A stretch of DNA of 64,000 nt from a virus: the IMG/VR virus record IMGVR_UViG_3300034280_000809, positions 1 through 64,000 of that record; one strand, written 5' to 3'. Below, piece by piece: positions 8,767 to 18,336 of the stretch. Position 1 is the first letter of the stretch; each line of letters opens with the position of its first letter. The notes under the pieces are model-generated. The model was not told the DNA's origin, ran no database searches, and was given only the letters and a program-made list of their open reading frames with translations. Both the position numbers and the translations under genes were made by a program.

Positions 8767-9437
8767 GCACACTCCCTATATCGAGAGAGTATTGCCATTG
8801 CAGACGCTATTTCGGGAATAGAAGAACGGGAATCTAGTCCGTTTCCCCCTAAAGTATAAGAGTAATCGCCTAATTTTTCTGATTTAATATCACCACCAAT
8901 GCCTATATTTCGTTTCATATAAGATGCAACCATGCAAGTAGCAAAGATTATATCGTCAGGAACAGCAGCATAACCGTGTGTGTAAGTTACTTTAATGTTT
9001 CCATAAGGAGATCCCGTCTCAGGAGTTAGCTTGCCTGGAACAAATTCGCGTCCAAGCTCTAACCAATTGCTGTTAATACGATAAAGTATTCCACTTGAAG
9101 ATGATGTTCCGTTTGTATCTAAATCTAGCATGTAATCTCTTCCAGAAGCTAATAGTTGGCTAGAACTAAAAGAGCCGGGAGATGTACCAAAGTGTCCGTT
9201 AAAGTCTTCGTAAACAGAAACAATAGATAGCACTGGGCGATGTCTTAAGATTAAGGATCGTTTTCCAGTACCTGTTAAATATTCGGTTGTAGTATTTTGT
9301 TCGAGTTTTCTTCCAAGCCAGTTTTGAACAACAGCTTCAGAAGAAATTAAGATCATGTTTAAAAAGTCATCTTGCGTAGCATCATCTGAACAGATTTTTG
9401 AAAAGGTTTTAAACTTTGAAAGAGGTACATAAGACAT
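8760..9437 (-). CDS. Head-tail connector (gp6-like adaptor)
   Basis: 225 residues from ATG 9437, chosen because GGAGG lies about 9 nt upstream; a longer frame to 9488 lacks a good SD. The mostly helical N-terminus with DATQDDFLNMILISSEAVVQ and the WLGR motif are typical of HK97 gp6/SPP1 gp15-like adaptors. These form a ring below the portal. A variable strand-rich middle is followed by a C-terminal helix containing VTYTHGYAAVPDDI, another family hallmark. Neighbours are a decoration-like gene and the joining protein. Confidence 0.8.
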   Translation of the reverse strand: MSYVPLSKFKTFSKICSDDATQDDFLNMILISSEAVVQNWLGRKLEQNTTTEYLTGTGKRSLILRHRPVLSIVSVYEDFNGHFGTSPGSFSSSQLLASGRDYMLDLDTNGTSSSSGILYRINSNWLELGREFVPGKLTPETGSPYGNIKVTYTHGYAAVPDDIIFATCMVASYMKRNIGIGGDIKSEKLGDYSYTLGGNGLDSRSSIPEIASAMAILSRYRECAW

Positions 9438-9506
9438 AAACAAGCACCTCCAAAATAAAAGCCTGCCCTCAAATAAAAGAGCAGGCATTCATTTGTAATT
9501 AAAAAA

Positions 9507-9938
9507 TTAACTAGCAAGAGCACCATTACCGTCGCCTGCAATCTTCTTGGAACCAAGAATCAGTACAGAAAGAGGAAGGGTAGCAGGTGAGCCACCAACG
9601 GTAGCAACAGCCCGAAGGTAACGAGCGTTCCTTAAAATCTTACCACTGTGGGTCAAGCCAGTGATACCAGTACCAGTAGCTGAAGTTGAGGTAAGAGTAG
9701 AAAGAATTTTAAGGTCAGTCCAAGTGCTGTTGTCTGTGCTTTCTTGGATTTTAACAGCCAAGGTAGCAGAGGAAGCTGTAGTGCCTGCACCAACAATAAC
9801 AATAGCGTTGACACTTCCGTCAGACAACTGCATGTCGATGGAAGAGCCTGTTACTGTGCTAGCGGGCGAGGTTACAGGAGCAATGGAGGCATCTCCAAAT
9901 GCTTGCAATTTCAAATCACCAATGAAAGTAGCTGGCAT
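9507..9938 (-). CDS. Probable capsid decoration or small head protein
   Basis: 143 residues, nearly all Ala, Ser, Thr, Gly, Val and Leu, consistent with a beta-sandwich. Its QESTDNSTWTDL and RYLRAVATV segments resemble small phage proteins encoded next to capsid genes. It lies directly downstream of the major capsid gene (71 nt gap). A head decoration or fibre role is inferred from this and the composition. Function is not proven by any motif. Confidence 0.55.
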   Translation of the reverse strand: MPATFIGDLKLQAFGDASIAPVTSPASTVTGSSIDMQLSDGSVNAIVIVGAGTTASSATLAVKIQESTDNSTWTDLKILSTLTSTSATGTGITGLTHSGKILRNARYLRAVATVGGSPATLPLSVLILGSKKIAGDGNGALAS

Positions 9939-10009
9939 GAATTGTTCCTTTATTTTAGATTTTAAAGATACCCAGAGAAGTTTTATTTTCTCTGGGTTAT
10001 CAATACTAA

Positions 10010-11422
10010 TTACGCATTAACAAGGTTGTCACAAAGTACAAAGGATGCTTCATGGCGAGGTGCACCATCGGTGTACATAATGCCACGATACCACGTTTGG
10101 TCGGTCGTGAAAGGTGTGTCACCTTGTGTTGAAATTTGGAACTCAATAGCTCCGCTCATCGCAACAAGGTAATCAGTAAAGTCACCACCAAGCACATAAG
10201 ACAAGTTAGAAGCACTACCCTTGGTGCGAGCACCGCTGATTTGGGTAGACTTGTAAACAGGGTTTCCGTAAAGGTTGCCTGCGGTTGCTCGGCTGAAATC
10301 AATGTTAGCATTCATTTCGCGGAACATGTTAAATACAAATGGGCCTTTCTTATCACCAGCAGTAACGGCATCAGCCCTTCTGTTGGAAATTGCTGCGTAC
10401 ATAAGAGGACGCATTACAAAGGCTTTGAACTGAGCATTTTGTTCTTCAACTTTGCCGATCATTTGAGCAATATCTTCTGGTTCTAAAGTGTTACCGTTAG
10501 CAGCAACAGTAGAAGCAGTGTGCCTTGTGATACCAGCGTAGTTGATAAGACCCTTAGGCTCATTGCTTGAACCAGCCGCTTCAAGAAGCGACTTGTCCAA
10601 TCGCAAGGCCAGAACACGACTAATGTCTTCACGCAAGAACATCTCAACAGAGATAGAGCTAAAGCGAAATAGCTCGTTAGGTACTTTGCAAAGAATGCCA
10701 AGTTTCTTGGCCTGCAAGAGTACATCTCCGGTTTCTGGTTGAGATTCCGTGATGGCATTGGATTCGCCTACCCAGTAAGCAGTACCAGCATTGGTCTGTC
10801 TTGGGAAGGTGATTCGGCCATTGGGTGGCATGGCTATAGTTCTGGCCCCGGCTTGCATGAAAACTTCATTGTTCCTAAGGAGGTCAATAAGTTCGCCTTG
10901 AATAGGGGGAGCTACAAGCGATCCGCCTTGACCTTCATCGATCCACGACAAAGCCTTGGTTTGACCCCAGTGTTTCTGACGAAGTGCAAATACTTCATCA
11001 CGATCAACACCAGATACGCCTGCTTGAACAACTTGCTTAATCTCCCTTGCAAAACCTTCTTCACCGGGAATTTCCGCGATGTAGTCAGAGCCGAAGGGAG
11101 CCATGATTGTGTTAGTTGAAGCCTTGTTAAATCCAAGACGATCAACATAAAGGTTTTGAAGTTTCTTTGCGGTTTCCCATTCAACCCGAGCATTCTCAGG
11201 AGAAAGTTCGCCACGAAGAAGACCAAAGAGTTTTACAAAGCTGTAGCCACGGCTAGACATAGAGTCTTCACCTTTGCGAACCGCAGGGGATGCACCGGGT
11301 AGGTTTCCTCTTGCAGATTTGCTAGTGGTTTCAATCTCTTCTAGCTTGGTTTGAAGCTTTGCCTGATTGTCTTGGATGCCTTGAATAGCGTCCAAAACTG
11401 GTTTGTTTTTTTTCTCCGCCAT
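10010..11422 (-). CDS. Major capsid protein, HK97 fold
   Basis: 470 residues with the features of the HK97-type phage capsid family: a helical N-terminal part (1-60) that may act as a short delta domain, an N-arm, and a conserved A/P-domain core from about residue 170 (GSLVAPPIQGELIDLLRNN; LGILCKVPNELFRFSS; EDISRVLALRLDKSLLEAAG). The C-terminal part has the usual YVLGGDFTDYLVAMSG-like strand. It self-assembles into the procapsid. The delta-like region is short, so scaffolding may be supplied by the protease fusion upstream. AAAGGAA precedes ATG 11422. Confidence 0.92.
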   Translation of the reverse strand: MAEKKNKPVLDAIQGIQDNQAKLQTKLEEIETTSKSARGNLPGASPAVRKGEDSMSSRGYSFVKLFGLLRGELSPENARVEWETAKKLQNLYVDRLGFNKASTNTIMAPFGSDYIAEIPGEEGFAREIKQVVQAGVSGVDRDEVFALRQKHWGQTKALSWIDEGQGGSLVAPPIQGELIDLLRNNEVFMQAGARTIAMPPNGRITFPRQTNAGTAYWVGESNAITESQPETGDVLLQAKKLGILCKVPNELFRFSSISVEMFLREDISRVLALRLDKSLLEAAGSSNEPKGLINYAGITRHTASTVAANGNTLEPEDIAQMIGKVEEQNAQFKAFVMRPLMYAAISNRRADAVTAGDKKGPFVFNMFREMNANIDFSRATAGNLYGNPVYKSTQISGARTKGSASNLSYVLGGDFTDYLVAMSGAIEFQISTQGDTPFTTDQTWYRGIMYTDGAPRHEASFVLCDNLVNA

Positions 11423-11454
11423 GATTGGTTATTTCCTTTCGTAGATTAAACCAT

Positions 11455-11760
11455 TCAAGAAGAAACTTGCACATATTCGCCACAACTGTTTGAACTGCTA
11501 GTAGCCGGAAAATGCCCTAGTCTTCCTTGCATTTGCAATTGAAACCCAGGGTGCGAGCCAGCGATTACTGGTGGATACCTTCGGCAATCGCCCATCTCTT
11601 CAATTTGCGGAATCCCGCTAACTATTCCGACAGGCCCCGCTAACTCTTGGGGATATTTAAACCAATGTAAACAGTTAGAACATTGGTTTTGTTTAGTCCC
11701 TACTTCTTTGCTTGCTTGTATAACAGGAAGCAAAGAAGGTGAGTTTCTTTTATCCTTCAT
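11455..11760 (-). CDS. Small four-cysteine protein
   Basis: 101 residues between protease and capsid genes. Four cysteines in a Cys-X2-Cys ... GDCRRYPP ... SCGEYV arrangement suggest a small zinc- or Fe-S-binding domain; similar CRRYPP-type domains occur in uncharacterised bacterial and phage proteins. The first 25 residues are polar and probably disordered. It might be a minor head protein, but only its position suggests this. The gap to the protease stop is 3 nt. Confidence 0.6.
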   Translation of the reverse strand: MKDKRNSPSLLPVIQASKEVGTKQNQCSNCLHWFKYPQELAGPVGIVSGIPQIEEMGDCRRYPPVIAGSHPGFQLQMQGRLGHFPATSSSNSCGEYVQVSS

Positions 11761-11763
11761 GCT

Positions 11764-13587
11764 TTATTTTCTTCCTGTGAGTTCAAACAACTTCTTGTTT
11801 AAAGAATCTTGGTTGGACTTAAGAATAGTTAAAGCGTTAAGGATAGATTTTCGTTCTTCTTCTTCTTCGTTTTTAGCTTCTTCTTCTTCTTGAGCTTTTT
11901 TGGACTTGTACATTTCGTCCACTTTTTCGTGAAGACTTTTTAAGATGTCAGTGTGAGCAATAGCACAGTCGTACATATTGTTCATTACTTCAGACATGCC
12001 TTTAAGAATTTTTGTAGTGTCTTCTTCTTCGGCATCTTTATCTTCTTCGTCTATATCTTTTTCTTCTTCATCTTCATCGCCATCTTTTTCTTCATCGTCA
12101 TCAATGGCTTTGTTTTCTTCATCTTCGTCATCGACTTCTTTTTCTTCGTCTTCATCTTCTTGGTCGATGTCCTTTACTTCGTCTTCATCAGACGGTTTTT
12201 TCTTTTTCTTTTTATCTTCATCTTCATAAGCCATTAGAAGCTCCTTACTGTCAGGGAATAATTTTTTAACTTTCTTATCCTTACTGCCATTTTCTTTTTG
12301 GGAAACTACAGCAGAATCAGAATTTACGGAAGGGATTACAGACTTTTTGTCTGAAGGTTGTTTAGGCGGAGGAATGAGAGCATCAAGGTCTTTGTCGTTT
12401 GATTTTTTATTTGGATCATAAGCCCAATTTTTAAGTGAGATATCTCGCTTAGACCAAGGGCATTCTTTAGAAGCTGGTTTACCTTTTGGCATCTCTCTCA
12501 TTCGAGAATTAAAGGCAATTGTTTTATTTGCCCATGTAATATGTTTTTGTGTCCAAGAACTTTTTTCTGTAGAAAGCAATTCAAGATTTCTTTTTATTGG
12601 GCCAGAACTTAGAGAAGCTTTTTTTGAACAAGGATGATTGCTCCAAGCTTTTAATTCTTTGTAAGACATGTTGGTTTCTTTTTTGTATTTGAAATAAACT
12701 TCGTCAAGTTCTTCTTTATCTACAGCGTTAGAAACGATATTTTCTTTAACAACTTTTTTGGTTTCGATTGCAACAGGTTCTTGTTTTAAAGCGGTTAAGG
12801 CGGGAGCAGATACCGGAACAATTATTTTTCCTGACGGTGGAACCCATGCAGCCAAAGCTCTGCGAACAGCGGGAGTTATTTTTTCTCCTTCAATGTGTCC
12901 GCGTCCAAGGTGAGCTGCAAGAGCTTCTTGGTTTGCAGGTATAGGTACTACACTCCACTCGATCATATCCCATTCAAGGAACTGCATGATGGGGTGACCC
13001 ATGTTTCGGAAATCTAAAACCTCATCACCTTCTGAAGTTTTTTCGCTTGTGTTATCTGTATGAATTACAGCAGCTTTTACCGGAAGAAAACCTATGGAAG
13101 CTGCTTGCAATTCTTTGCGAGCTATAAGCCGGAAGATAAGTTCTGACTCTGGTGTCTCTCCATGAAACCAAGCTGTGGATCGTATTAGTCCGTTTTCTTT
13201 GTCTACTTCCAGACAAAGATTTCCTTCCGCATCCCTTGCAGAAGCAATGGGAAGATCATCAGTACGATGTGCAAAGAAAATCCGAGGGTTGCGAGTGTAA
13301 TTTTTAATGTGTGGCAGACAACCTTCGGGTTCTACGATGTCGCCATGACGATCTTTACATGAAGTTGAGACAATAAACTTTGCTGACATCTTGCTTGTAT
13401 CAATTTCGGGAGCTGTATCTGACTGAGAATCCATTGCTAAAACAGAATCATGGTTCTCTAAAGTATGCACAAGGTTTCTAGAAGCCGTAATTAAGCCACT
13501 AAAACCCATATTTTTACCTTGAGTCAGAAGAATTTCTCTTCTTTTTCGGATGAAAGATAAGATATCTGCGGTTGTATCAAGCCTCAT
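11764..13587 (-). CDS. Prohead protease fused to acidic scaffold-like domain
   Basis: 607 residues from ATG 13587 (AAGGAG 6 nt upstream; a longer frame to 13659 lacks an SD). Residues about 45-230 are an HK97-type (S78) prohead protease: the catalytic His is in RIFFAHR (about 105) and the catalytic Ser in AASIGFLPV (about 164). About 375 more residues follow: Lys-rich, then an extremely Asp/Glu-rich stretch (about 450-525), then a coiled-coil C-terminus. This tail resembles scaffold proteins and is probably cleaved during maturation. It overlaps the portal gene by 11 nt. The acidic region is low-complexity but in frame and uninterrupted. Confidence 0.88.
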   Translation of the reverse strand: MRLDTTADILSFIRKRREILLTQGKNMGFSGLITASRNLVHTLENHDSVLAMDSQSDTAPEIDTSKMSAKFIVSTSCKDRHGDIVEPEGCLPHIKNYTRNPRIFFAHRTDDLPIASARDAEGNLCLEVDKENGLIRSTAWFHGETPESELIFRLIARKELQAASIGFLPVKAAVIHTDNTSEKTSEGDEVLDFRNMGHPIMQFLEWDMIEWSVVPIPANQEALAAHLGRGHIEGEKITPAVRRALAAWVPPSGKIIVPVSAPALTALKQEPVAIETKKVVKENIVSNAVDKEELDEVYFKYKKETNMSYKELKAWSNHPCSKKASLSSGPIKRNLELLSTEKSSWTQKHITWANKTIAFNSRMREMPKGKPASKECPWSKRDISLKNWAYDPNKKSNDKDLDALIPPPKQPSDKKSVIPSVNSDSAVVSQKENGSKDKKVKKLFPDSKELLMAYEDEDKKKKKKPSDEDEVKDIDQEDEDEEKEVDDEDEENKAIDDDEEKDGDEDEEEKDIDEEDKDAEEEDTTKILKGMSEVMNNMYDCAIAHTDILKSLHEKVDEMYKSKKAQEEEEAKNEEEEERKSILNALTILKSNQDSLNKKLFELTGRK

Positions 13588-15088
13588 GGGATGCTCCTTG
13601 TGTGTTTTTATTGTCTGAAGGGGCTGACATTGGCTCTGGAACAGGCAAATGTGTACCACCTACAGAGGTTGAACCTGGGTAATTTGTATCTTTAGGGGTA
13701 CTATGAAGCTCTGTACTTGCTTCTATCGGAGGCCCCGAAGTCATATTTAGCGGAACAATAGGTTGATCACCCCATTTGTCGGGGTAAGGTTCGCGTCCAC
13801 GCATAAGCCTTACCTCGTTTGGTGTGATTGCTCCACACATTAAGTCTGTTTGAATCTGTCTTTCTGTAAGTTCGGGATCAAGAGGAGTAACATCTTCCCA
13901 CCAAACACGAAGAGAAGGGTCATATTGTTTGGCTATTTTTTCTGTTAAGACTTGACCCATATACCTCATAAGCGGATTTATTGTCATTTGCATAAATGCA
14001 ATGTAAGATGCGATAAGCGATCCATAACTACTATCTTTTGAAAGACCTACTACGCTAGACGGTACACCAAAGAGTGCAAGAATATTGTCTCTTGTTTCTG
14101 ATGCAGTTTCCCCAAAGAGCATAGAGTTAATTCCTAAAGACAAAGGAGTCACTTTTGCCCCCGGAGGAACGAAGAGAGGTTTATTTGTTTTGGTTTCACC
14201 TGTGTACCTGTTGATAAATTTTGCTTCAATTCTTCTTAAAGCTTCGTCTGAAGGATCTTGATATTTGCCATCAAATTCTACAGCTACAGTAGGAAATGTT
14301 CCGTTACGATAAGCATACCATCGTGATCGATTAATCATATCCATTGTGTCAACCCATTGATTTCCAGCGGTCAAGGGGCCAAACCCATCAATCTTTGAAA
14401 TAGGTGACTTATCTTTAAAGACAGTTACTTCATCTGCGGGAAGGAATATTTTTTTGTAGATACCTTCAACTGGACGGACTTCCCATCCAATCACCGCTTG
14501 ATCAACACCCGGAACAGGCCACATCCAATGAGAGGGAACAACCCATATAGCTGTAGGCAGACCAAGAGCGTTCTTAGGAGTCCACCAATAAGCCGATCCT
14601 GTCAGCTTAAAGAACATTACAGTTTCGTACCAAAGATCGTATGAAGTGTCAGGTTCGTTAGGATCTTTAATAAGCCGTAGTAGAGGGTGTTTGTCGGGAA
14701 CAGGTTTTAAAGATTCATGGGCTAAAAGAGGAATTAAAGCTTTATTTTTAATATGACGAAATTGTTTTTGTTCGTAGGCATCATAGCTAACCCAAGAAAT
14801 ATTCGGAACAGTTGAAGCTATTTGTTGAGCTATAGCTCGAATAGCAATGTAAACCCAATGCTTGTAGTTTCGCACTTGTTCAATGCGATAATCAGTCCAT
14901 GAATTAATAAATGGTGTACCAGTAGGGCTAAAGCTTACAAGACTTGATAAGTCTTTAGGATCTTTGATATCGGGGTACGGAGCAATTCCTTGCAAAGAGT
15001 TTCTATCAAGCGGTGAAGGCTTCTTGCCCCCAGGCTTTCTTGGGGATGGTCTTGGAGTTGCTGCTTTTTTTCCCGGCTGTTTTGCCAT
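13577..15088 (-). CDS. Portal protein
   Basis: 503 residues, HK97/lambda-type portal family, which forms the dodecameric DNA channel. Typical features are VYIAIRAIAQQIASTVPN near residue 80, YDLWYETVMFFKLTGSAYW, the conserved P-S-H-W strand, LFGVPSSVVGL, and a C-terminal segment with LMCGAITPNEVRLMRGREP that matches the usual portal wing/crown transition. The Pro/Lys-rich first 25 residues are probably disordered. It is the first gene of the minus-strand virion operon. The 60-nt gap to a divergent gene must hold promoters for both directions. No clear SD is visible. Confidence 0.92.
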   Translation of the reverse strand: MAKQPGKKAATPRPSPRKPGGKKPSPLDRNSLQGIAPYPDIKDPKDLSSLVSFSPTGTPFINSWTDYRIEQVRNYKHWVYIAIRAIAQQIASTVPNISWVSYDAYEQKQFRHIKNKALIPLLAHESLKPVPDKHPLLRLIKDPNEPDTSYDLWYETVMFFKLTGSAYWWTPKNALGLPTAIWVVPSHWMWPVPGVDQAVIGWEVRPVEGIYKKIFLPADEVTVFKDKSPISKIDGFGPLTAGNQWVDTMDMINRSRWYAYRNGTFPTVAVEFDGKYQDPSDEALRRIEAKFINRYTGETKTNKPLFVPPGAKVTPLSLGINSMLFGETASETRDNILALFGVPSSVVGLSKDSSYGSLIASYIAFMQMTINPLMRYMGQVLTEKIAKQYDPSLRVWWEDVTPLDPELTERQIQTDLMCGAITPNEVRLMRGREPYPDKWGDQPIVPLNMTSGPPIEASTELHSTPKDTNYPGSTSVGGTHLPVPEPMSAPSDNKNTQGASHEA

Positions 15089-15148
15089 AATTTTGAATCC
15101 ATGTTAAGGTTGAGGCGAAAATACTAGACTAAAAAAGGAGTTTTCTCA

Positions 15149-17629
15149 ATGGCTGCACACTTTAAAAAAATAATAGATGGGATAAATAAAGAATTAACCG
15201 AAAGGTTTAAGTTTGATGACGATGAAGATGAGCCGGAAAAAACGCTTGATTTAAATTTTATTCCTAAATTAGTTCATTCTTATCACGAGGAATTGAGAAA
15301 AAATTTAAATCGAATAACTAATTCTGTAAAAATAAACAAACCAAAATTAGATAAACCCTTAGAAGGCCTTTCAGAAAAAGAAAAAGAAAAGGTTAAATCA
15401 AAATTCTATACAGATTATCGAACAAAATTATTAGCAGAGCTTTCTAAAGAATACCCCGAAATTCGGAAAATTATAAAAGTAAATGAGCTTACATCAGCTT
15501 CTTTTGGTGTAACTGTAGGCCCATTAGTAATTAGAAAGTTTGAAAAAGAATTAAAAATTAGAGTAAAAGAAGGTTTAACTGCAAGAGGAATTAATAATGA
15601 TCAAATAGAAAAAAGCGTTAATAAGAGTTTTGGTTATGAGAGTGCTTCTATTGTTGCAGCTCATTTTAACTCAGTTGCATTTAATGATGCTTATTTTGAA
15701 GGAGGTTTTGATAAAGATAGAATTAGAGAAGTTTATAAACAAATAGGAGAAGAAAAAAAAGAAGAAAAATCAAAACCTACAAAGTATCAACAGAGTTTAT
15801 TGAATATCGCAAATAATGATCCCGGTAATTGGATAATAACTTCAGGCGGGTTTTCTGGAAAAACTTTGCACGAGGTTTATGCTTACATGCTTGAAGGTGA
15901 TCCAACAGCAAAAAGAGAAAACAATAAACTTTATCAAGAAATAGAAAACAAGAAAAACCAAATTCAAAAAGGTGATCAAGTTTTAAAAACTAGAGAAACT
16001 TACATTATTAATCAAGTCAAAGCAATTACAGGTAAAACATACACTTACGATCAAATAAAAAACTTTTACAGTAATTTTCCTGTATCTTTACAAGCTTTAA
16101 TTATCGCACAAGAAAAAAGAATAACTGCAATTACTGCTGTGCGAGATAAATATCTTCGTTTATCTGATACACAAGCAAAAACATCATTAAGGTTGAGGTC
16201 TTTACAAAACAAAGCAATGAATTGGATTTTAAACACTCACGCTACTATTTTAGCTAACCCTACTGCGGTAACTTCAAAATTTGGTAAATCTTTATCTCAA
16301 GATCAGATAAAAGGAAACAAAGCTTTTACTACTATGTTTAAAATGTACGCTAAAAGTTTTGACACATACGCCAGAGAGTCTGGCTTAATAGCTGATGCTT
16401 TAAATCAAAGAAAAGTTTTAGCAGAAGAAGATTCTCGCGAAGATACTCCTTTTTATACCTTAACACAATTTTATGTAGGAAGAGATGGGGTGCAAAGGAA
16501 AAAAGAAGTAATTAGATATAAAGCCCCAAGAATGAATGAAGGAGGGGGTTTTGCACCTTCAGATACTTTTGGAGGCGAAAGAGTTTATAAGAAAGGCGGT
16601 AAAAATCCTGTTGAAGCGGAGGTCAGCAAAAAACGCAGGGAGGAAGATTTTGGTTTAGGGGGAAGAAATTCTATATTGAAGGGTTTGATTCAAGGTATGA
16701 GTCCTCACGATAGAGTTAAGTTTTCTAAATTGCAAGATACCTTAAGAAATATGCCAAAACGAACAACTAAAGAATGGATAGTCGATCCCTTAACTGGCGA
16801 ACAACGATTAATGCGAAAAGGATCAAAGTTGGGTTTAATGATGGATTACGACAGGAATGGAAAGCTTGTGTGGAAAGAAATCGATATTTACGCAAAAGCT
16901 CGAAAGTCTTTAGGTGGTAGCTTGGCAAGGATTAAACAAAAAGAAATTGAAAAACAAAAACTTAATTTGTTTGTTGCAGAATCAATGTTAGAGGAAGGTT
17001 TATCGAGAGACAGAGAAGTTAAAGGTAGAGTAGCTTTTATTACAGATGCAAAAGAAGCAGGGAGAACCGTTGCTAAAGGCGACATAAAAGGAAGGAAAGC
17101 TTTAGAAGCTAAAGAAGCTGATGAATTGCGAAGACAATTTGATGAGGACGATGTAAAAGATTCTTCTAACTATGCTTTCGAGTTTGAAGAAAAAAGAGCA
17201 AGCTATTCTGAAAAAATAGCTAAAGCAAAAACTCATGAGGCTTTAAATAAAGCAGAAAATAAAATTTACGAAAATATGAGTAAAGGATTTCATGTCGTTG
17301 ATCCTGTGTTACAAAGACAAATGATCGATGTAAGTCAGATAGAAAAATTTAGACAAGACGGAGATTTGCTTCCGGAGTTTTATACTGGGCCTACTGTTAC
17401 TTTAGATATAATAAAAACTATGCGAGAGTATGGATCTCCTCAAAGTATTAAAGCTATTGAAAAGTTTCAACAAGCTCAATTAAAATATTATTCCGAAGGC
17501 GGAAAGGGTACAACCGCAACTTCATATCGGAGCGAAACTGAGTACGAATTATTAGATTATCAACTTCCTATTGCAACTCAAATACAAATCAGAAGGATGG
17601 AGTTAAACAACTCCGGCACAAAAAGCTAG
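15149..17629 (+). CDS. Large Lys/Glu-rich protein of unknown function
   Basis: 826 residues, preceded by AAGGAG. It is transcribed away from the portal gene. The sequence is highly charged and mainly helical, with coiled-coil tendency at about 265-285 and 595-710 and a glycine-rich insertion near 465-505. No signal peptide, membrane segment or catalytic motif was recognised. Size, charge and its place next to the virion operon would fit an internal or ejected virion protein, but opposite transcription argues against simple co-assembly. Function unknown. Confidence 0.7.
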   Translation: MAAHFKKIIDGINKELTERFKFDDDEDEPEKTLDLNFIPKLVHSYHEELRKNLNRITNSVKINKPKLDKPLEGLSEKEKEKVKSKFYTDYRTKLLAELSKEYPEIRKIIKVNELTSASFGVTVGPLVIRKFEKELKIRVKEGLTARGINNDQIEKSVNKSFGYESASIVAAHFNSVAFNDAYFEGGFDKDRIREVYKQIGEEKKEEKSKPTKYQQSLLNIANNDPGNWIITSGGFSGKTLHEVYAYMLEGDPTAKRENNKLYQEIENKKNQIQKGDQVLKTRETYIINQVKAITGKTYTYDQIKNFYSNFPVSLQALIIAQEKRITAITAVRDKYLRLSDTQAKTSLRLRSLQNKAMNWILNTHATILANPTAVTSKFGKSLSQDQIKGNKAFTTMFKMYAKSFDTYARESGLIADALNQRKVLAEEDSREDTPFYTLTQFYVGRDGVQRKKEVIRYKAPRMNEGGGFAPSDTFGGERVYKKGGKNPVEAEVSKKRREEDFGLGGRNSILKGLIQGMSPHDRVKFSKLQDTLRNMPKRTTKEWIVDPLTGEQRLMRKGSKLGLMMDYDRNGKLVWKEIDIYAKARKSLGGSLARIKQKEIEKQKLNLFVAESMLEEGLSRDREVKGRVAFITDAKEAGRTVAKGDIKGRKALEAKEADELRRQFDEDDVKDSSNYAFEFEEKRASYSEKIAKAKTHEALNKAENKIYENMSKGFHVVDPVLQRQMIDVSQIEKFRQDGDLLPEFYTGPTVTLDIIKTMREYGSPQSIKAIEKFQQAQLKYYSEGGKGTTATSYRSETEYELLDYQLPIATQIQIRRMELNNSGTKS

Positions 17630-17667
17630 CGAACTTTAAAAATCAAGCTCCGTTAAAGAGGGGTACA

Positions 17668-17683
17668 GTACATATATATGTAC
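17668..17683. promoter_or_regulatory. Palindrome GTACATATATATGTAC
   Basis: A perfect 16-bp palindrome in the 161-bp gap before the 17791 gene. It is flanked by overlapping GGTAC/GTACC half-sites. A TTGACA at 17699-17704 and a TATACA at 17725-17730 follow, but their 20-bp spacing is poor for a sigma70 promoter. The palindrome could be an operator; no binding protein is known. Confidence 0.4.
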
Positions 17684-17743
17684 CTTTCTTTATATGATTT
17701 GACACCCCCCGTGGTGTGTTGACTTATACAGACTGCTAGTTTT

Positions 17744-17777
17744 CAGCCATCTCACTTTGAGGTGGCTGTTTTCGTTT
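17744..17777 (+). terminator. 10-bp hairpin plus T-rich tract just before an SD
   Basis: CAGCCATCTC (17744-17753) pairs with GAGGTGGCTG (17759-17768), one G-T wobble and loop ACTTT, followed by TTTTCGTTT and then at once AAGGAG and ATG 17791. By form it is an intrinsic terminator, placed so that it would act as an attenuator of the downstream gene. Two further leaders with the same design lie at 18415 and 18673. Confidence 0.6.
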
Positions 17778-17790
17778 AAGGAGCTTCGTT

Positions 17791-18330
17791 ATGGCTAATT
17801 TCATTTACATGATTTTCTTGATCAAGATTTCTTTCGTTATCACTATGGTTGGTGATTTAAGTTGGAATTTCTTTTTCTTGTGTGCTGCGATGTGTGTTGC
17901 TGCTTTGAGCACTGCAATGTTGTTTGCTAGTCGTGGATACACGCTTCTAAAAGAATGTAATGTTGCTATGACTATGTATCAACACAGCAAAAAGCAAAAC
18001 GGTTATCCAATCATAACTGTATTCGCAACGATGGAAAAAGAAGTCATCATTAGCACTCACGGATGTTCAAACGGTAAGGTGCTTGGGATTTATGAAGGAT
18101 GTGTTTCAATGGATGAGTTGGTTCAACAATTGATCAGTATTAAGGTTTTAACTTCTACGCAAGAAGTTAAAGTTCACTGCTGTTATCCTTCGCAAGTAAA
18201 CGCAACTATCAAGAACAACAATATCAAAATGTTGTTCCCAACCATCAATACCGTTACCTACTCTTCACATGAAGGGATATCAGGGTTTGGTCAAATGATC
18301 TTTCTTCAGAAGGTTCGTTTGTATGTGTAG
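17791..18330 (+). CDS. Membrane protein with soluble domain, unknown
   Basis: 179 residues. Two hydrophobic segments (about 5-22 and 26-48) anchor the protein, followed by a 130-residue soluble part with scattered Cys and a strand/helix pattern. AAGGAG lies upstream. The leader and first codons resemble those of the 18464 gene (ATGGYTAATTTYAT), suggesting a local duplication of regulatory region and start. No family recognised. Confidence 0.65.
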   Translation: MANFIYMIFLIKISFVITMVGDLSWNFFFLCAAMCVAALSTAMLFASRGYTLLKECNVAMTMYQHSKKQNGYPIITVFATMEKEVIISTHGCSNGKVLGIYEGCVSMDELVQQLISIKVLTSTQEVKVHCCYPSQVNATIKNNNIKMLFPTINTVTYSSHEGISGFGQMIFLQKVRLYV

Positions 18331-18336
18331 GATTTT

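Noticed and set aside
8766-8772. GTG start two codons upstream for the joining protein
   Set aside because: The SD is centred for ATG 8766; the GTG would be too close to it.
11953-12237. Plus-strand frames rich in Phe, Ser and Ile opposite the protease tail
   Set aside because: They are antisense shadows of the Asp/Glu codon run and have no SD.
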